Source: Rhodobacter calidifons (GTDB lineage: Bacteria; Pseudomonadota; Alphaproteobacteria; Rhodobacterales; Rhodobacteraceae). From it: 64,000 nt of DNA. The notes beneath the pieces were generated by a model. That model saw only the letters and a program-made list of their open reading frames with translations. It was not told the DNA's origin and did not search any database. Each line of letters begins with the position of its first letter. Positions within the stretch are counted from its first letter, which is position 1. Positions 1 through 8,865 of the stretch are shown in pieces. The translations under genes and the position numbers were made by a program. The stretch lies in contig NZ_JAANHS010000013.1 of assembly GCF_011174775.1 (NCBI RefSeq), positions 16,565-80,564 of the forward strand. Reading direction: 5' to 3'.

Positions 1-99
1 GAGAAGGGTGTCCACGCGACCCGTGCCGCGGGCAATGCCGGCCTGCTATCGGCCCTGTTGTTTCGCAACGGGAACGAATTTTGCGCGGCGCCTCTGATG

Positions 100-117
100 G
101 GGCGGCGCGCGCCGCCC
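100..117. other. GC palindrome after the codA-like gene
   Basis: An 18-bp perfect palindrome made only of G and C lies a few bases beyond the stop codon of the leftward amidohydrolase gene. It could end transcription of the operon, but no T-run follows it on the minus strand. No gene can be supported in bases 1-123. Confidence 0.3.
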
Positions 118-123
118 GCCGGC

Positions 124-1392
124 TCAGTTCAGCCTGCGGCGCAGCGTTTCGGGCCGTCCCGCCAGGCGCATCCGGGCGTCGTTGCGCTGGCGGCTGGCCA
201 CCAGCCGGCCCTTCGACACCACGGCCAGCCGGTCCGGTCGCAGGCGCAAGGCTTCGACCGGGGTGCCTGCGTCCAGGACGACGAGACTGGCCAGGCAGCC
301 GGGGTGCAGCCCATAGTCCGGCAGGCCCATGATCTGCGCATTGGTCTCGGTCACCATGGTGAAACAGCGCGCCATTTCAAGGGGATGGGTCATCTGCGCG
401 ACATGCAGGCCCATGAAGGCCACATCCAGCATGTCCGCCGTGCCAAGCGAATACCAGGGGTCCAGCACGCAGTCCTGTCCCCAGCCTACGGGGATGCCCA
501 GGGCCTGCATCTCCTTCACCCGCGTCAGCCCCCGCCGCTTGGGGTAGCTGTCATGGCGGCCCTGCAACGTGATGTTGATCAAGGGGTTCGGGATCGCCGT
601 CATCCCGCTTTCGGCGATCAGCGGCAAAAGCTTGGACACATAGTAATTGTCCATCGAATGCATGCTGGTCAGATGGCTGCCCGCCGCCCGGCCCCCCAGC
701 CCGTGCCGCGTCACCTCGCGCGCCATGGTTTCCACATGGCGGCTCATCGGGTCGTCGGTCTCGTCGCAATGCACGTCCCACATCAGCCCGCGCTCGGCGG
801 CGATCCGCGCCAGATCGCGCAGCGACTCGGCGCCTTCCTCCATCGTGCGCTCGAAATGCGGGATGCCGCCCACCACGTCGCAGCCCATGTCCAGCGCGCG
901 CAGAAGGTTCTGCCGCCCGGTCTTCGTCCGGTAAAGCCCGTCCTGCGGGAAGGCCACCAGTTGCAGGTCCAGATAGGGCGCCACCCGACGCTTCACCTCC
1001 AGCATCGCCTCGACCCCGCGCAGATGGTCGGGCGTGGTATCGACATGGGTGCGGATCGCGAGTAACCCCATGCTGACCGCCCAGTCGCAGTAGCGCAGCG
1101 CGCGCTCCACCATCTCCTCCACCGTGGCGATCTCGCGCAGCTCTCCCCACAGCGCGATGCCTTCCAGCAGCGTCCCGCTCGCATTCACCCGCGGCAGGCC
1201 GTAGCTCAGCGTCGCGTCCATATGGAAATGCGGATCGACGAAGGGCGGGGACACCAGGTCTCCGGTCGCGTCGATCACGCGCGCCGCCTCGGCCTCCAGC
1301 TTGCCCACCGCCGCGATCCGGTCGCCCCTGATGCCGATATCGGCCACCGTCCCGTCGGGCAGGGTGCCGCCCTTCACCAGCAGATCGAACAT
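124..1392 (-). CDS. codA: cytosine-deaminase-like amidohydrolase
   Basis: A 422-residue amidohydrolase that probably deaminates a pyrimidine or related N-heterocyclic base in the cytoplasm. It resembles CodA along its whole length: HFH metal motif at 55-57, HCDE at 208-211, His240 in the GSH motif, the conserved LQGR/YPKRRG/TRVKEM stretch at about 276-295, and DPWYSLGTA at 311-319. The active-site strand that reads GHDD in E. coli CodA reads GQDC here (305-308), so the metal-binding Asp307 stays but the next Asp is Cys. Substrate preference may therefore differ from cytosine. It is the last gene of the leftward BMP-family ABC operon and its start codon directly follows the permease stop. Amidohydrolase: near certain; cytosine as substrate: open. 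Confidence 0.82.
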   Translation of the reverse strand: MFDLLVKGGTLPDGTVADIGIRGDRIAAVGKLEAEAARVIDATGDLVSPPFVDPHFHMDATLSYGLPRVNASGTLLEGIALWGELREIATVEEMVERALRYCDWAVSMGLLAIRTHVDTTPDHLRGVEAMLEVKRRVAPYLDLQLVAFPQDGLYRTKTGRQNLLRALDMGCDVVGGIPHFERTMEEGAESLRDLARIAAERGLMWDVHCDETDDPMSRHVETMAREVTRHGLGGRAAGSHLTSMHSMDNYYVSKLLPLIAESGMTAIPNPLINITLQGRHDSYPKRRGLTRVKEMQALGIPVGWGQDCVLDPWYSLGTADMLDVAFMGLHVAQMTHPLEMARCFTMVTETNAQIMGLPDYGLHPGCLASLVVLDAGTPVEALRLRPDRLAVVSKGRLVASRQRNDARMRLAGRPETLRRRLN

Positions 1393-2337
1393 CTACCGTT
1401 CTCCCTTGTTGTAGGGCACCATCAGCGCCGCCGGCACCTCGGCCCGCCGCGACATCAGGATCAGTGCCAGGATCGACAGCAGGAAGGGCAGGGCCAGGAA
1501 CAGCTGATAGGGCAGCACCGCCCCCAGCGCCGTCTGCTGCAACCGGATCTGAAGCGCGTCGAAGGCCGCGAACAGGATCGCCCCCAGCACCGCCTTGCCG
1601 GGCTTCCAGGCGCCGAAGACGACCAGCGCGATGCAGATCCAGCCCCGCCCGTTCACCATCTCGAAGAAGAAGCTGGAGAAGGCCGACAGCGTCAGGAACG
1701 CGCCCCCCACCGCCATCAGCCCCGATCCCACGATCACCGCCCCCATCCGCAGGCCGGTGACCGACAGCCCCTGCGCCTCGACCGCCGCCGGGTTCTCGCC
1801 CACCGCCCGCACCGCCAGCCCCAAAGGTGTGCGATAAAGCGTGAAGGCCACCAGCCCCGCCACCGCAAAGGCGAACCAGGTCAGCGCGGTCTGCGACAGC
1901 GCCGCCCCCAGCCAGGGCAGGTCGGACAGGCCGGGAATGTAAAGCGGCTGGAAGGGTGTGATCTTCGGCGGGCTGGTCACCTGCGGCAGCATAAGCCGAT
2001 AGGCGAAAGAGGCCGAGGCCGTGGCCAGCAGCGTCACCCCCAACCCCACCACATGCTGCGACAGGCCGAAGGGCACGGTCAGCACCGAATGCAAGAGCCC
2101 GAACAGCATCCCCGCCGCCATCGCCACCGCGACCCCGCCCCAAAGCGGCATCCCCTGATAGACCGCCATCCAGCCGGTGAAGGCGCCGATGACCATGATC
2201 CCCTCGATCCCGAGGTTCAGCACGCCCGCGCGTTCGCAGATGAGTTCCCCCATGGTGGCCAGGATCAGCGGAGAGGCGATGCGGATCACCGCCGCCCAGA
2301 AACTGGCCGAAATGAGGATATCGACAATCTCGCTCAT
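1393..2337 (-). CDS. ABC transporter permease, nucleoside/nucleobase type (second subunit)
   Basis: A 314-residue inner-membrane permease of the BPD_transp_2 family, with about eight to ten hydrophobic segments and the family sequence GELICERAGVLNLGIEGIM near residue 31. Its ATG overlaps the stop codon of the upstream permease by 4 bp (ATGA), which fixes the start and shows translational coupling. With the partner permease, ATPase and BMP-type binding protein it makes a purine/pyrimidine nucleoside or base importer of the YufNOPQ/NupNOPQ kind. The next gene is a cytosine-deaminase-like enzyme, which supports a nucleobase cargo. Confidence 0.88.
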   Translation of the reverse strand: MSEIVDILISASFWAAVIRIASPLILATMGELICERAGVLNLGIEGIMVIGAFTGWMAVYQGMPLWGGVAVAMAAGMLFGLLHSVLTVPFGLSQHVVGLGVTLLATASASFAYRLMLPQVTSPPKITPFQPLYIPGLSDLPWLGAALSQTALTWFAFAVAGLVAFTLYRTPLGLAVRAVGENPAAVEAQGLSVTGLRMGAVIVGSGLMAVGGAFLTLSAFSSFFFEMVNGRGWICIALVVFGAWKPGKAVLGAILFAAFDALQIRLQQTALGAVLPYQLFLALPFLLSILALILMSRRAEVPAALMVPYNKGER

Positions 2338-3377
2338 CCCCGCACCACCCGCACCCTGGTGAGAAGGATCGCCAGCACCATGAACAGCAGTGCCGTCGCC
2401 AGCAGCATGTCGGCGATATAGGTCGGCACCCCCGCCGCCCGGCTCATCGCGTCCGACCCGACGAAAATCCCCGCCACGAAGATCGCCGTCACCACCACGC
2501 CCAGGGGATGCAAGAGCGCCAGCATCGCCACGATGATCCCCGTGTAGCCGAAGCCAGGCGACAGGTCCGACGACAGATGCCCCTTCAGCCCGGCCACCTC
2601 GGACCACCCGGCCAGCGCGGCCAGCCCCCCGGACAAAAGGGCGGTTTTCACCAGCACCGCGTTGACCGGCATGCCTGCGAACCGCGCGGCCTCCGGGTTC
2701 TGCCCAACGGCGCGGATTTCGAAGCCCAGCGTGGTACGGGTCTGGATCACCCAGACCGCGACCGCCGCGATGATCGCCAGCGCAAAGCCCCAGTGCAGCC
2801 GCAAGCCCTCCACGATGCGCGGCAGGCGGGCCTCGGGGATCAGGGCAGGGGACTTCGGCCAGCCCATGCCCATCGGGTCCTTCATCGGGCCTTCCAGCAG
2901 GTAGCTGACGAAGAGAAGCATGATGAAGTTCAGCAGCAGGGTCGTCACCACCTCGTCCACCCCCAGCCGGGTTTTCAGCAGCACCGGCCCCAGCAGCAGC
3001 GCCGCCCCCGCCAGCATCGCGGCCCCCGCCGAGACGGGCAGGACCAGCGGGCTTCCCAGCGCGCCGGTGCCCAGCACCACGGCCATGATTGCGCCCGCGT
3101 AAAGCTGCGCCTCCGCACCGATGTTCCACAGCTTTGCCCGGAAGGCCACGGCCACCGCCAGCCCGGTGAAGATCAGCGGCGTCGCGCGATTCAGGGTTTC
3201 GAGAATCGCCAGCTTCGACCCCAGCGCCCCCCGCGCGATCTGGCCCAGCACCGCGAAAGGGTTCGCCCCCGCGATCAGCGCCAGCAGCATGGCGACTCCC
3301 AGCGTGGCGAGCAGCGCCAGCGCCGGCAGCCCAATCTTGCGCGCCGCCGAGGGGTTGGGGATCGCCTCAAGCCGCAT
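2334..3377 (-). CDS. ABC transporter permease, nucleoside/nucleobase type (first subunit)
   Basis: A 347-residue polytopic permease of the BPD_transp_2 family, homologous to YufP/NupP. It carries the typical stretch FRAKLWNIGAEAQL near residue 80 and TRLGVDEVVTTLLLNFI near residue 137. It is translated after the ATPase gene, whose 3' end it overlaps by 11 bp, and it overlaps the next permease gene by 4 bp. The tight overlaps show one transcription unit. Cargo is inferred from the BMP-family binding protein and the deaminase, not from the permease itself. Confidence 0.88.
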   Translation of the reverse strand: MRLEAIPNPSAARKIGLPALALLATLGVAMLLALIAGANPFAVLGQIARGALGSKLAILETLNRATPLIFTGLAVAVAFRAKLWNIGAEAQLYAGAIMAVVLGTGALGSPLVLPVSAGAAMLAGAALLLGPVLLKTRLGVDEVVTTLLLNFIMLLFVSYLLEGPMKDPMGMGWPKSPALIPEARLPRIVEGLRLHWGFALAIIAAVAVWVIQTRTTLGFEIRAVGQNPEAARFAGMPVNAVLVKTALLSGGLAALAGWSEVAGLKGHLSSDLSPGFGYTGIIVAMLALLHPLGVVVTAIFVAGIFVGSDAMSRAAGVPTYIADMLLATALLFMVLAILLTRVRVVRG

Positions 3378-4899
3378 GCGCTTCCTCGAACTTCTGCCCT
3401 GCCATCCACAGGCCCAATTCCGCCGCCGTCATCGTCCCACGCGCAAAGGCCGGGGAAAGACGGCCTTGAGAAATCACATGAACGACGTCAGACAAGCTCA
3501 TGATTTCATCCAGGTCTTCCGAAATCAGCAACACCGCCGCCCCCCGGTCGCGCGCCGCGATCAGCTGCGCCTGCACATAGGCAATCGCGCCCACATCCAG
3601 CCCCCGCACCGGCTGGTTGGCCAGGATGATCTCCGGCCCCGGCGCCAGTGCGCGGCCCAGGATCAGCTTCTGCATGTTCCCGCCCGAGAGCAGCCTGATC
3701 CGCGTCTCCGGCCCCGGACAGCGCACGTCATAGCCCTTGATGATCCCTTCCGCAAAGGCCCGCGCCGCCCGCCAGTCCATCCAGCCGCGCCGCGAGAATC
3801 GCGTGCGATACCCCTCCAGCACCGCATTCTCGGTCAGGTCAAAGTCCGCAATCGACCCCTGATGGTGCCGGTCCTCCGGGATCCGCGCCACGCCGCGCGC
3901 CAAGGCCTCGCGCGGGGTCCAGGTCTCCGGCTCCTGCCCATGCAGCCACAGGTGCCCCGCGGCGGGCAGGGCCAGCCCGCCCACGATCTCGGCCAGCGCC
4001 GCCTGCCCGTTGCCCGAGACCCCGGCAAGCCCGGTGATCTGCCCCGCCCGCAGCTCCAGCGTCACCGCCTTCAGTCCCGGCGCCGCGCCGCGGTCGGGCG
4101 TCGAGACTTGGTCCAGCCGCATCAGCACCGCCCCCGGCACCCGCGCCTCGGCGCGCGGCAGGGACAGTTCCCCCCCGACCATCAGCGCCGCCAGCGCGGC
4201 CTTGTCGGTCGCATGGGTATCCACTTCGCCCACCACCCGGCCATGGCGCAGCACCACGCAACGGTCGGCAATCGCCATCACCTCGTGCAGCTTGTGGCTG
4301 ATGAAGATCACCGACAGCCCCCGCGCCGTCGCCTTCCGCAAAGTGGCAAACAGCGCCTCCGCCTCCTGCGGGGTCAACACCGCCGTCGGCTCGTCCAGGA
4401 TCAGGATCCGCGCGTCGCGGTAAAGCGCCTTCAGGATTTCCACCCGCTGGCGTTCGCCCACCGACAGGCGGCCCACCCTGGCATCGGGATCGACCGCCAG
4501 CCCGAAGTCCCGCGACAGCCGCGCCACCTTCTCCCGCGCGCCCGCACGCGACCGAGACCACAGCCCCTCGGTCCCCAGACGGATGTTCTCCAGCACCGTC
4601 AGGTTGCCCGCCAGGCTGAAATGCTGGTGCACCATCCCCACCCCCGCCGCCAGCGCCGCGCGCGGGTTGCCGGGGGGCAGGGGGCGGCCGAACACCTCGA
4701 CCGACCCCGCATCGGCCACATAGTGACCGAAAAGGATGTTCATCAGCGTGGTCTTGCCCGCGCCGTTTTCCCCAAGCAGCGCCACCACCTCGCCGCGCCG
4801 CAGGGTCAGCGACACGGCGTCGTTGGCCGTCAGCGCGCCGAAGCGCCTGGTGATCCGGTCAAGGCGAAGAACGACTTCCGCCCCGCTGTCCCGGCTCAC
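3367..4899 (-). CDS. ABC transporter ATP-binding protein, double-ATPase type
   Basis: A 510-residue protein with two ABC ATPase halves, as in sugar and nucleoside importers (RbsA/NupO type). The first half has Walker A GENGAGKTT, signature LSVGERQRVEI and Walker B ILILDEPTAVLTP. The second half has a degenerate Walker A (GVSGNGQ) and signature LSGGNMQKL, the usual asymmetry of this group. The start is a GTG at 4899 that overlaps the stop of the binding-protein gene by 4 bp (GTGA). In-frame sequence upstream lies inside that gene and is not conserved, so the short start is preferred. It powers the import system encoded around it. Confidence 0.88.
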   Translation of the reverse strand: MSRDSGAEVVLRLDRITRRFGALTANDAVSLTLRRGEVVALLGENGAGKTTLMNILFGHYVADAGSVEVFGRPLPPGNPRAALAAGVGMVHQHFSLAGNLTVLENIRLGTEGLWSRSRAGAREKVARLSRDFGLAVDPDARVGRLSVGERQRVEILKALYRDARILILDEPTAVLTPQEAEALFATLRKATARGLSVIFISHKLHEVMAIADRCVVLRHGRVVGEVDTHATDKAALAALMVGGELSLPRAEARVPGAVLMRLDQVSTPDRGAAPGLKAVTLELRAGQITGLAGVSGNGQAALAEIVGGLALPAAGHLWLHGQEPETWTPREALARGVARIPEDRHHQGSIADFDLTENAVLEGYRTRFSRRGWMDWRAARAFAEGIIKGYDVRCPGPETRIRLLSGGNMQKLILGRALAPGPEIILANQPVRGLDVGAIAYVQAQLIAARDRGAAVLLISEDLDEIMSLSDVVHVISQGRLSPAFARGTMTAAELGLWMAGQKFEEAHAA

Positions 4900-5909
4900 G
4901 ACGATTTCGGCTCGCTGTCGTCGATGGTCACGGTAAAGCTGCCGTCGCGGATCGCCTTTTCCTTCTCGGCCACCAGAGCCTTGATCTCGGCGGGAACCTT
5001 GTCCTCGAAGGTGCCCAGCGGTGCCAGCGAACAGCCGCCCTCGCGCATGAAGGAATAGGTGCCGTAATTCGCCGCCTTGAACGTCCCGGCCTGCACCGCA
5101 GCGACGGCGGCGTTCAGCGTGGGCTCGAAATGCCACAGGGCCGAGGTGACGACCGTCTCCGGGTAATCCGGTTGCGTGTCGATCACGTTGCCGATGGCCA
5201 GAACGCCCCGCTCCTTGGCCGCGTCCGACACGCCGAAACGTTCAGCATACATCAGGTCCGCGCCCCCGTCGATCATGGCAAAGGCGGTCTCCTTGGCCTT
5301 GGGCGGATCGAACCAGGACCCGATGAAGCTGACCTGGAATTTCGTCTCCGGCTTCACCTCGCGAACGCCGGCCATGAAGGCGTTCATCAGCCGGTTGACC
5401 TCCGGTATCGGGAAGCCGCCGACCATGCCGATATTGCCCTTGGTCATGCCGCCCGCGACGATGCCCGAGAGATAAGCCGCGTCCTGGATGTAGTTGTCGA
5501 AGACCGCGAGGTTGGGGTTCGCGGCCTCGTCCGGCATGAAGGACGACCCCAGCAGGAAGGCCACATCCGGGTATTCCGCGCAGACCTCGCGCGCCTCGGC
5601 CTCGGCGCCGAAGATCTCGCCCACGATCAGCTTGACCCCCGCCTCGCAATATTCGCGCATCACGCGGGGATAGTCGGTGTTCGCCACATTTTCGGTGTAG
5701 GTGTAATCCACCGTCCCCGCCGCCTTCAGCGCCTCGGCGGCGATGTGGATGCGGCTGACCCATTGCTGTTCCACCGGCACCGTGTAGATGCCCGCCATCC
5801 TGATCGGCTCTTGTGCCAGGCCAGCGCGCGGCAGGTTCGCCGCCACCGTTGCCGCCGCCCCACCCAGAAGCAGCCCGCGCCGCGATACCGTGAAGGTTCC
5901 CGTTGTCAT
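4896..5909 (-). CDS. BMP-family substrate-binding protein, Tat signal
   Basis: A 337-residue periplasmic binding protein of the BMP/PnrA (Med) family, which binds nucleosides, nucleobases or related compounds. The N-terminus has a twin-arginine signal (SRRGLLLGGAAA, residues 9-20) with likely cleavage after GLAQ near residue 33. Family sequences such as VGGFPIPEVNRL and YAERFGVSD are present. It is the first gene of the leftward transporter/deaminase operon, and the ATPase start overlaps its stop. A dyad 38 bp upstream may be an operator. Confidence 0.88.
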   Translation of the reverse strand: MTTGTFTVSRRGLLLGGAAATVAANLPRAGLAQEPIRMAGIYTVPVEQQWVSRIHIAAEALKAAGTVDYTYTENVANTDYPRVMREYCEAGVKLIVGEIFGAEAEAREVCAEYPDVAFLLGSSFMPDEAANPNLAVFDNYIQDAAYLSGIVAGGMTKGNIGMVGGFPIPEVNRLMNAFMAGVREVKPETKFQVSFIGSWFDPPKAKETAFAMIDGGADLMYAERFGVSDAAKERGVLAIGNVIDTQPDYPETVVTSALWHFEPTLNAAVAAVQAGTFKAANYGTYSFMREGGCSLAPLGTFEDKVPAEIKALVAEKEKAIRDGSFTVTIDDSEPKSS

Positions 5910-5946
5910 CTGATGCCTATCCCTGTTGCTGGTCTTCGGTTGGAAT

Positions 5947-5964
5947 TTTTACCAAGAGGTAAAA
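5947..5964. promoter_or_regulatory. inverted repeat TTTTACC-N4-GGTAAAA, candidate operator
   Basis: A perfect 7-bp inverted repeat with a 4-bp spacer, 38 bp upstream of the BMP-protein start, in the space shared with the divergent GntR gene. Its size and place fit a site for a GntR/FCD dimer that controls the transporter operon. No binding data are available. Confidence 0.45.
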
Positions 5965-6076
5965 CTCTTTCCCGATTCGTTACAAGCGGCAGTTTCCCCG
6001 GTCAAATCGCGCGGCGCGCCTGCGACCGCGCCGGTAGAAATTGCCGGAAAATATGGCATTTCATGGCCTTGCCGGT

Positions 6077-6092
6077 CAATGCGAAAGCATTG
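6077..6092. other. small hairpin CAATGC-GAAA-GCATTG
   Basis: A 6-bp stem with a GAAA tetraloop, 69 bp upstream of the GntR start. It may be a second operator or a leader hairpin. The rest of 5910-6160 holds no gene. Confidence 0.25.
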
Positions 6093-6160
6093 TCTGAAGT
6101 CGGGACGGGCATCGACGCCGCGCCCGCCGCATGGCAGGGTCGCCAGGAAGGAGGTTCGCC

Positions 6161-6826
6161 ATGTCCATTCCCTTCGCCGGTCCGCAGATCCCGACCCTCG
6201 TCCAGCACATCCTGGACCGGATCGACCTTGGCCAGCTGAACCCGGGCGACCTTCTGGACGAGGCCGAACTTTCGGCGACCTACGGCGTCTCCCGCACGCC
6301 GGTGCGCGAGGCGATCCTTTATCTCGAAGCCCTCGGCCTCGTCCGCCGCCTGCCGCGCAAGGGGGCCGCGATCTTCCGGCCCACGCTGGAGGAATTTCTT
6401 GCCATCATCGAGGTCCATGCCAAGCTGGAAGGCCAGGCCGCGGGCCTTGCTGCCCGCCGCCTGTCGCGGCAGGGGGCCGAGGATCTGGAAGCCGCCGTCC
6501 GCGCCTGCGAGGCGCAGGCCGCCGCCAATCCGACCGGCGACCCGGACGGCTATTACCAGTTGAACCTGCGGTTTCATGCCTGCGTGGCCACCGCCTCGGG
6601 CAATGGCGTGCTGCTGGAAAGCCTGAAGACCAACGCCCGCCGCCTGCTGGCCTACTACCGCGCCCGCTACCGCTTTCAGGGTGCGATCCCGAAATCCGCC
6701 GCCGAACACCGGGCCATCGCGCGCCTCATCACCGACCGCGATTCGGCGGGGGCCGAGGCGATGATGCAGGCCCATGTCCAGTTCGATCAGGTGACGGCGA
6801 TGGACCTTCTGGCCGCGCTCTCCTAG
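6161..6826 (+). CDS. GntR-family regulator, FadR/FCD subfamily
   Basis: A 221-residue transcription regulator. An N-terminal winged helix-turn-helix (about residues 12-70, with GDLLDEAELSATYGVSRTPVREAI) is followed by an all-helical FCD ligand domain. The FCD metal-binding pattern is visible as N-x2-FH near residue 140 and AEH in the IPKSAAEH segment. The ATG at 6161 is preceded by a strong GGAAGGAGG site. The gene is divergent from the BMP transporter and convergent with the amidotransferase, so it could control either the transporter or the P450 block. GntR proteins govern related P450 amine clusters in mycobacteria (PipR). Confidence 0.85.
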   Translation: MSIPFAGPQIPTLVQHILDRIDLGQLNPGDLLDEAELSATYGVSRTPVREAILYLEALGLVRRLPRKGAAIFRPTLEEFLAIIEVHAKLEGQAAGLAARRLSRQGAEDLEAAVRACEAQAAANPTGDPDGYYQLNLRFHACVATASGNGVLLESLKTNARRLLAYYRARYRFQGAIPKSAAEHRAIARLITDRDSAGAEAMMQAHVQFDQVTAMDLLAALS

Positions 6827-7530
6827 CCCTTCGCCTGTTCGAAGAACCGCGCGATCCATTCGGCAAAGCGCGGCCCTTCGGTTCTCTGCGAGAGTGAGTC
6901 CCTTGCGGCCCGCCCCACCTCATCCGGGAGCTTCGGTGCAAATTCCTCGACCAGCGCGGCCAGGAAATCCAGCGTCATCTCAGGGTGATACTGCGTGGCA
7001 AAGACCCGGTTGCCGATCCGGTAGCACGCCGCTGGACACCCCGGCGTGACCCCCACCACCTCCGCGCCGGGGGGCAGCGCCGTCACCTGCTCGCCATGCG
7101 CCGCCGCCAGCCGGAACGATGCCACGGGCTCCATCCAGGGGGCAGGGCAGGTGACCCGGGTCTCCGCCGTCCCCAGCACGAAGGCCCCCGGATTAGGCCC
7201 CACCGTTCCCCCCAGCGCCTTGGCGATCGCCTGATGCCCGAAACAGGCCCCGGCCAGCGGAACCCCCGCCGCAAAACCGTCGCGGATCAGCTGCATCAGC
7301 CGGTCGATCCAGGCCTCCCCGTCATGCACCGAGGCCGGGCTGCCCCCGATCAGCGCCCCGTCAAACCCTTGCAGATCATCGGGAAACTCACCTTTCGGCA
7401 GATCGAAGGCCGTGACCCGCCACCCCGGCCGCACCCCCTGCAACAGGGCCTTGAACTTCTCCACATCGCGCGGATGGCGGGCGGCGAAATCGCTGTCATC
7501 GGTGTTCGTGGCCAGCACCGCGATATGCAT
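6823..7530 (-). CDS. class I glutamine amidotransferase
   Basis: A 235-residue stand-alone class I glutamine amidotransferase related to GuaA N-terminal domains and to PuuD/TdnT-type gamma-glutamyl hydrolases. The catalytic triad is complete: Cys96 in GACFGHQ, His182 and Glu184 in QYHPE. It likely hydrolyses a glutamine or gamma-glutamyl amide bond. It is transcribed divergently from a P450/glutamine-synthetase-like/ferredoxin operon, a pairing that suggests it releases glutamate from a gamma-glutamylated amine. Its stop codon overlaps that of the convergent GntR gene within CTAG. The start chosen (MHIAVLA) matches the family N-terminus. The exact substrate is unknown. Confidence 0.8.
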   Translation of the reverse strand: MHIAVLATNTDDSDFAARHPRDVEKFKALLQGVRPGWRVTAFDLPKGEFPDDLQGFDGALIGGSPASVHDGEAWIDRLMQLIRDGFAAGVPLAGACFGHQAIAKALGGTVGPNPGAFVLGTAETRVTCPAPWMEPVASFRLAAAHGEQVTALPPGAEVVGVTPGCPAACYRIGNRVFATQYHPEMTLDFLAALVEEFAPKLPDEVGRAARDSLSQRTEGPRFAEWIARFFEQAKG

Positions 7531-7592
7531 GAGATTTCCCTTTACATATTTAACATGCGTATCATTATGCAAATCGCAGGAGGGAGCAACCC
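7531..7592. promoter_or_regulatory. AT-rich divergent promoter region
   Basis: This 62-bp gap between the divergent amidotransferase and P450 genes is much richer in A and T than its surroundings (for example TTTACATATTTAACAT). It must hold both promoters. It ends in a strong AGGAGGG ribosome site for the P450 gene. No single clear -35/-10 pair was chosen. Confidence 0.5.
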
Positions 7593-8849
7593 ATGACAGT
7601 CTGGACACCCACCGACGACGGTTACGCCGACCTGACCAGCCACGACACTTTCCTGAACGGCGCCCCCCACAACACCTTCGCACGCCTCCGCCGCGAGGAC
7701 CCCTGCCACTGGACCCCATACCCGCAAGGCCAGGGCTTCTGGTCCCTGACCCGGCACGAGGACATCCTGCGCCTGAACGGCCAGCCCGACCTCCTGTCCT
7801 CCGCCCGCGGCATCCGTATGGAGGATCAGAGCTACGAGGAATACCTCGCCCGCCGCACCTTCCAGGAAACCGACCCGCCGGACCACATGCTGACCCGGGT
7901 GAAGGTCGCCAAGGCCTTCTCGAAACCCGTCATCGCCACCTTCGAACAGGCGATCCGCGACCTCTGCACCACGATCCTCGACGCGGCCCTGCCCAGGGAA
8001 ACCTTCGACGCCACGAGGGAAATCGCGCGCGAACTGCCGATGCGGATGCTCGGCCGCATCGTGGGCCTGCCGGACGAAGACCTCCCCTGGCTGGTCGAGA
8101 AGGGCGACGCGCTGATCGCCAACACCGACCCCGACTTCACGCCCCACGTCCTTGACAAACTCACCACCGACGAATTCCGCATGATGCCCTTCAACTCTCC
8201 GGCAGGCGCGGAACTCTTCGTCTACGCCAAGGACCTGATGGCCCGCAAAGCGGCCATCGGCGACACGAACGGCGTCCTCCACATGATCCTGCAACCCGGC
8301 CACGACGGCCAGGTCATGCCCGAACACGAATTCCGCAACTTCTTCTGCCTGATCGTCGCCGCCGGGAACGACACCACGCGCTACTCCATCGCCGCCGGGA
8401 TCCAGGCGCTCGCCCACCAGCCCGAGCTTCTCCCCCTCATCCAGTCCGGCGCCGTCGATGACACCATGGCCGACGAGATCATCCGCTGGGCCAGCCCCAC
8501 CTCCTACTTCCGCCGCACCGCCACCCGCGACTTCGACCTGCACGGCAAGACCATCCGCGCGGGCGACAAGGTGCTCTACTGGTTCGCCTCCGCCAACCGC
8601 GACGAGGCCGTGTTCGACCACCCCTTCCGCGTCAACCTCGCCCGCAACCCGAACCGGCACCTCGCCTTCGGGCAGGGTGGGCCGCACCTCTGCCTCGGCA
8701 TGTGGCTCGCCCGCCTCGAAGTCCGCGTCCTGTTCCAGGAACTCGCCAAACGCATCACATCCATCGAACCGGCCGGAGAGCAGAAATTCCTGCGCTCGAA
8801 CTTCGTCGCCGGATTGAAAAGCCTGCCCGTCCGCGTGACGCTGCAATAA
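7593..8849 (+). CDS. cytochrome P450
   Basis: A soluble 418-residue bacterial P450, a class I monooxygenase fed by ferredoxin. All hallmarks are present: I-helix AAGNDTT at 256-262, K-helix E295-x2-R298, and the haem-binding FGQGGPHLCLG at 359-369 with Cys367 as the iron ligand. Length and the lack of a membrane anchor fit bacterial CYPs. A glutamine-synthetase-like gene follows by 16 bp and a putidaredoxin-type ferredoxin gene comes next, so all three are probably co-transcribed. No dedicated ferredoxin reductase is encoded nearby. The context points to oxidation of an amine or N-heterocycle. The CYP family number cannot be given from sequence alone. Confidence 0.93.
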   Translation: MTVWTPTDDGYADLTSHDTFLNGAPHNTFARLRREDPCHWTPYPQGQGFWSLTRHEDILRLNGQPDLLSSARGIRMEDQSYEEYLARRTFQETDPPDHMLTRVKVAKAFSKPVIATFEQAIRDLCTTILDAALPRETFDATREIARELPMRMLGRIVGLPDEDLPWLVEKGDALIANTDPDFTPHVLDKLTTDEFRMMPFNSPAGAELFVYAKDLMARKAAIGDTNGVLHMILQPGHDGQVMPEHEFRNFFCLIVAAGNDTTRYSIAAGIQALAHQPELLPLIQSGAVDDTMADEIIRWASPTSYFRRTATRDFDLHGKTIRAGDKVLYWFASANRDEAVFDHPFRVNLARNPNRHLAFGQGGPHLCLGMWLARLEVRVLFQELAKRITSIEPAGEQKFLRSNFVAGLKSLPVRVTLQ

Positions 8850-8865
8850 ACAGGGGGAGACCGAA

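Noticed and set aside
1..123. End of a gene entering from the left
   Set aside because: Frames are open but show no motif, and the segment is too short to judge.
3121..5058. 645-codon open frame on the plus strand
   Set aside because: Antisense to the ABC transporter genes, which have full motifs.
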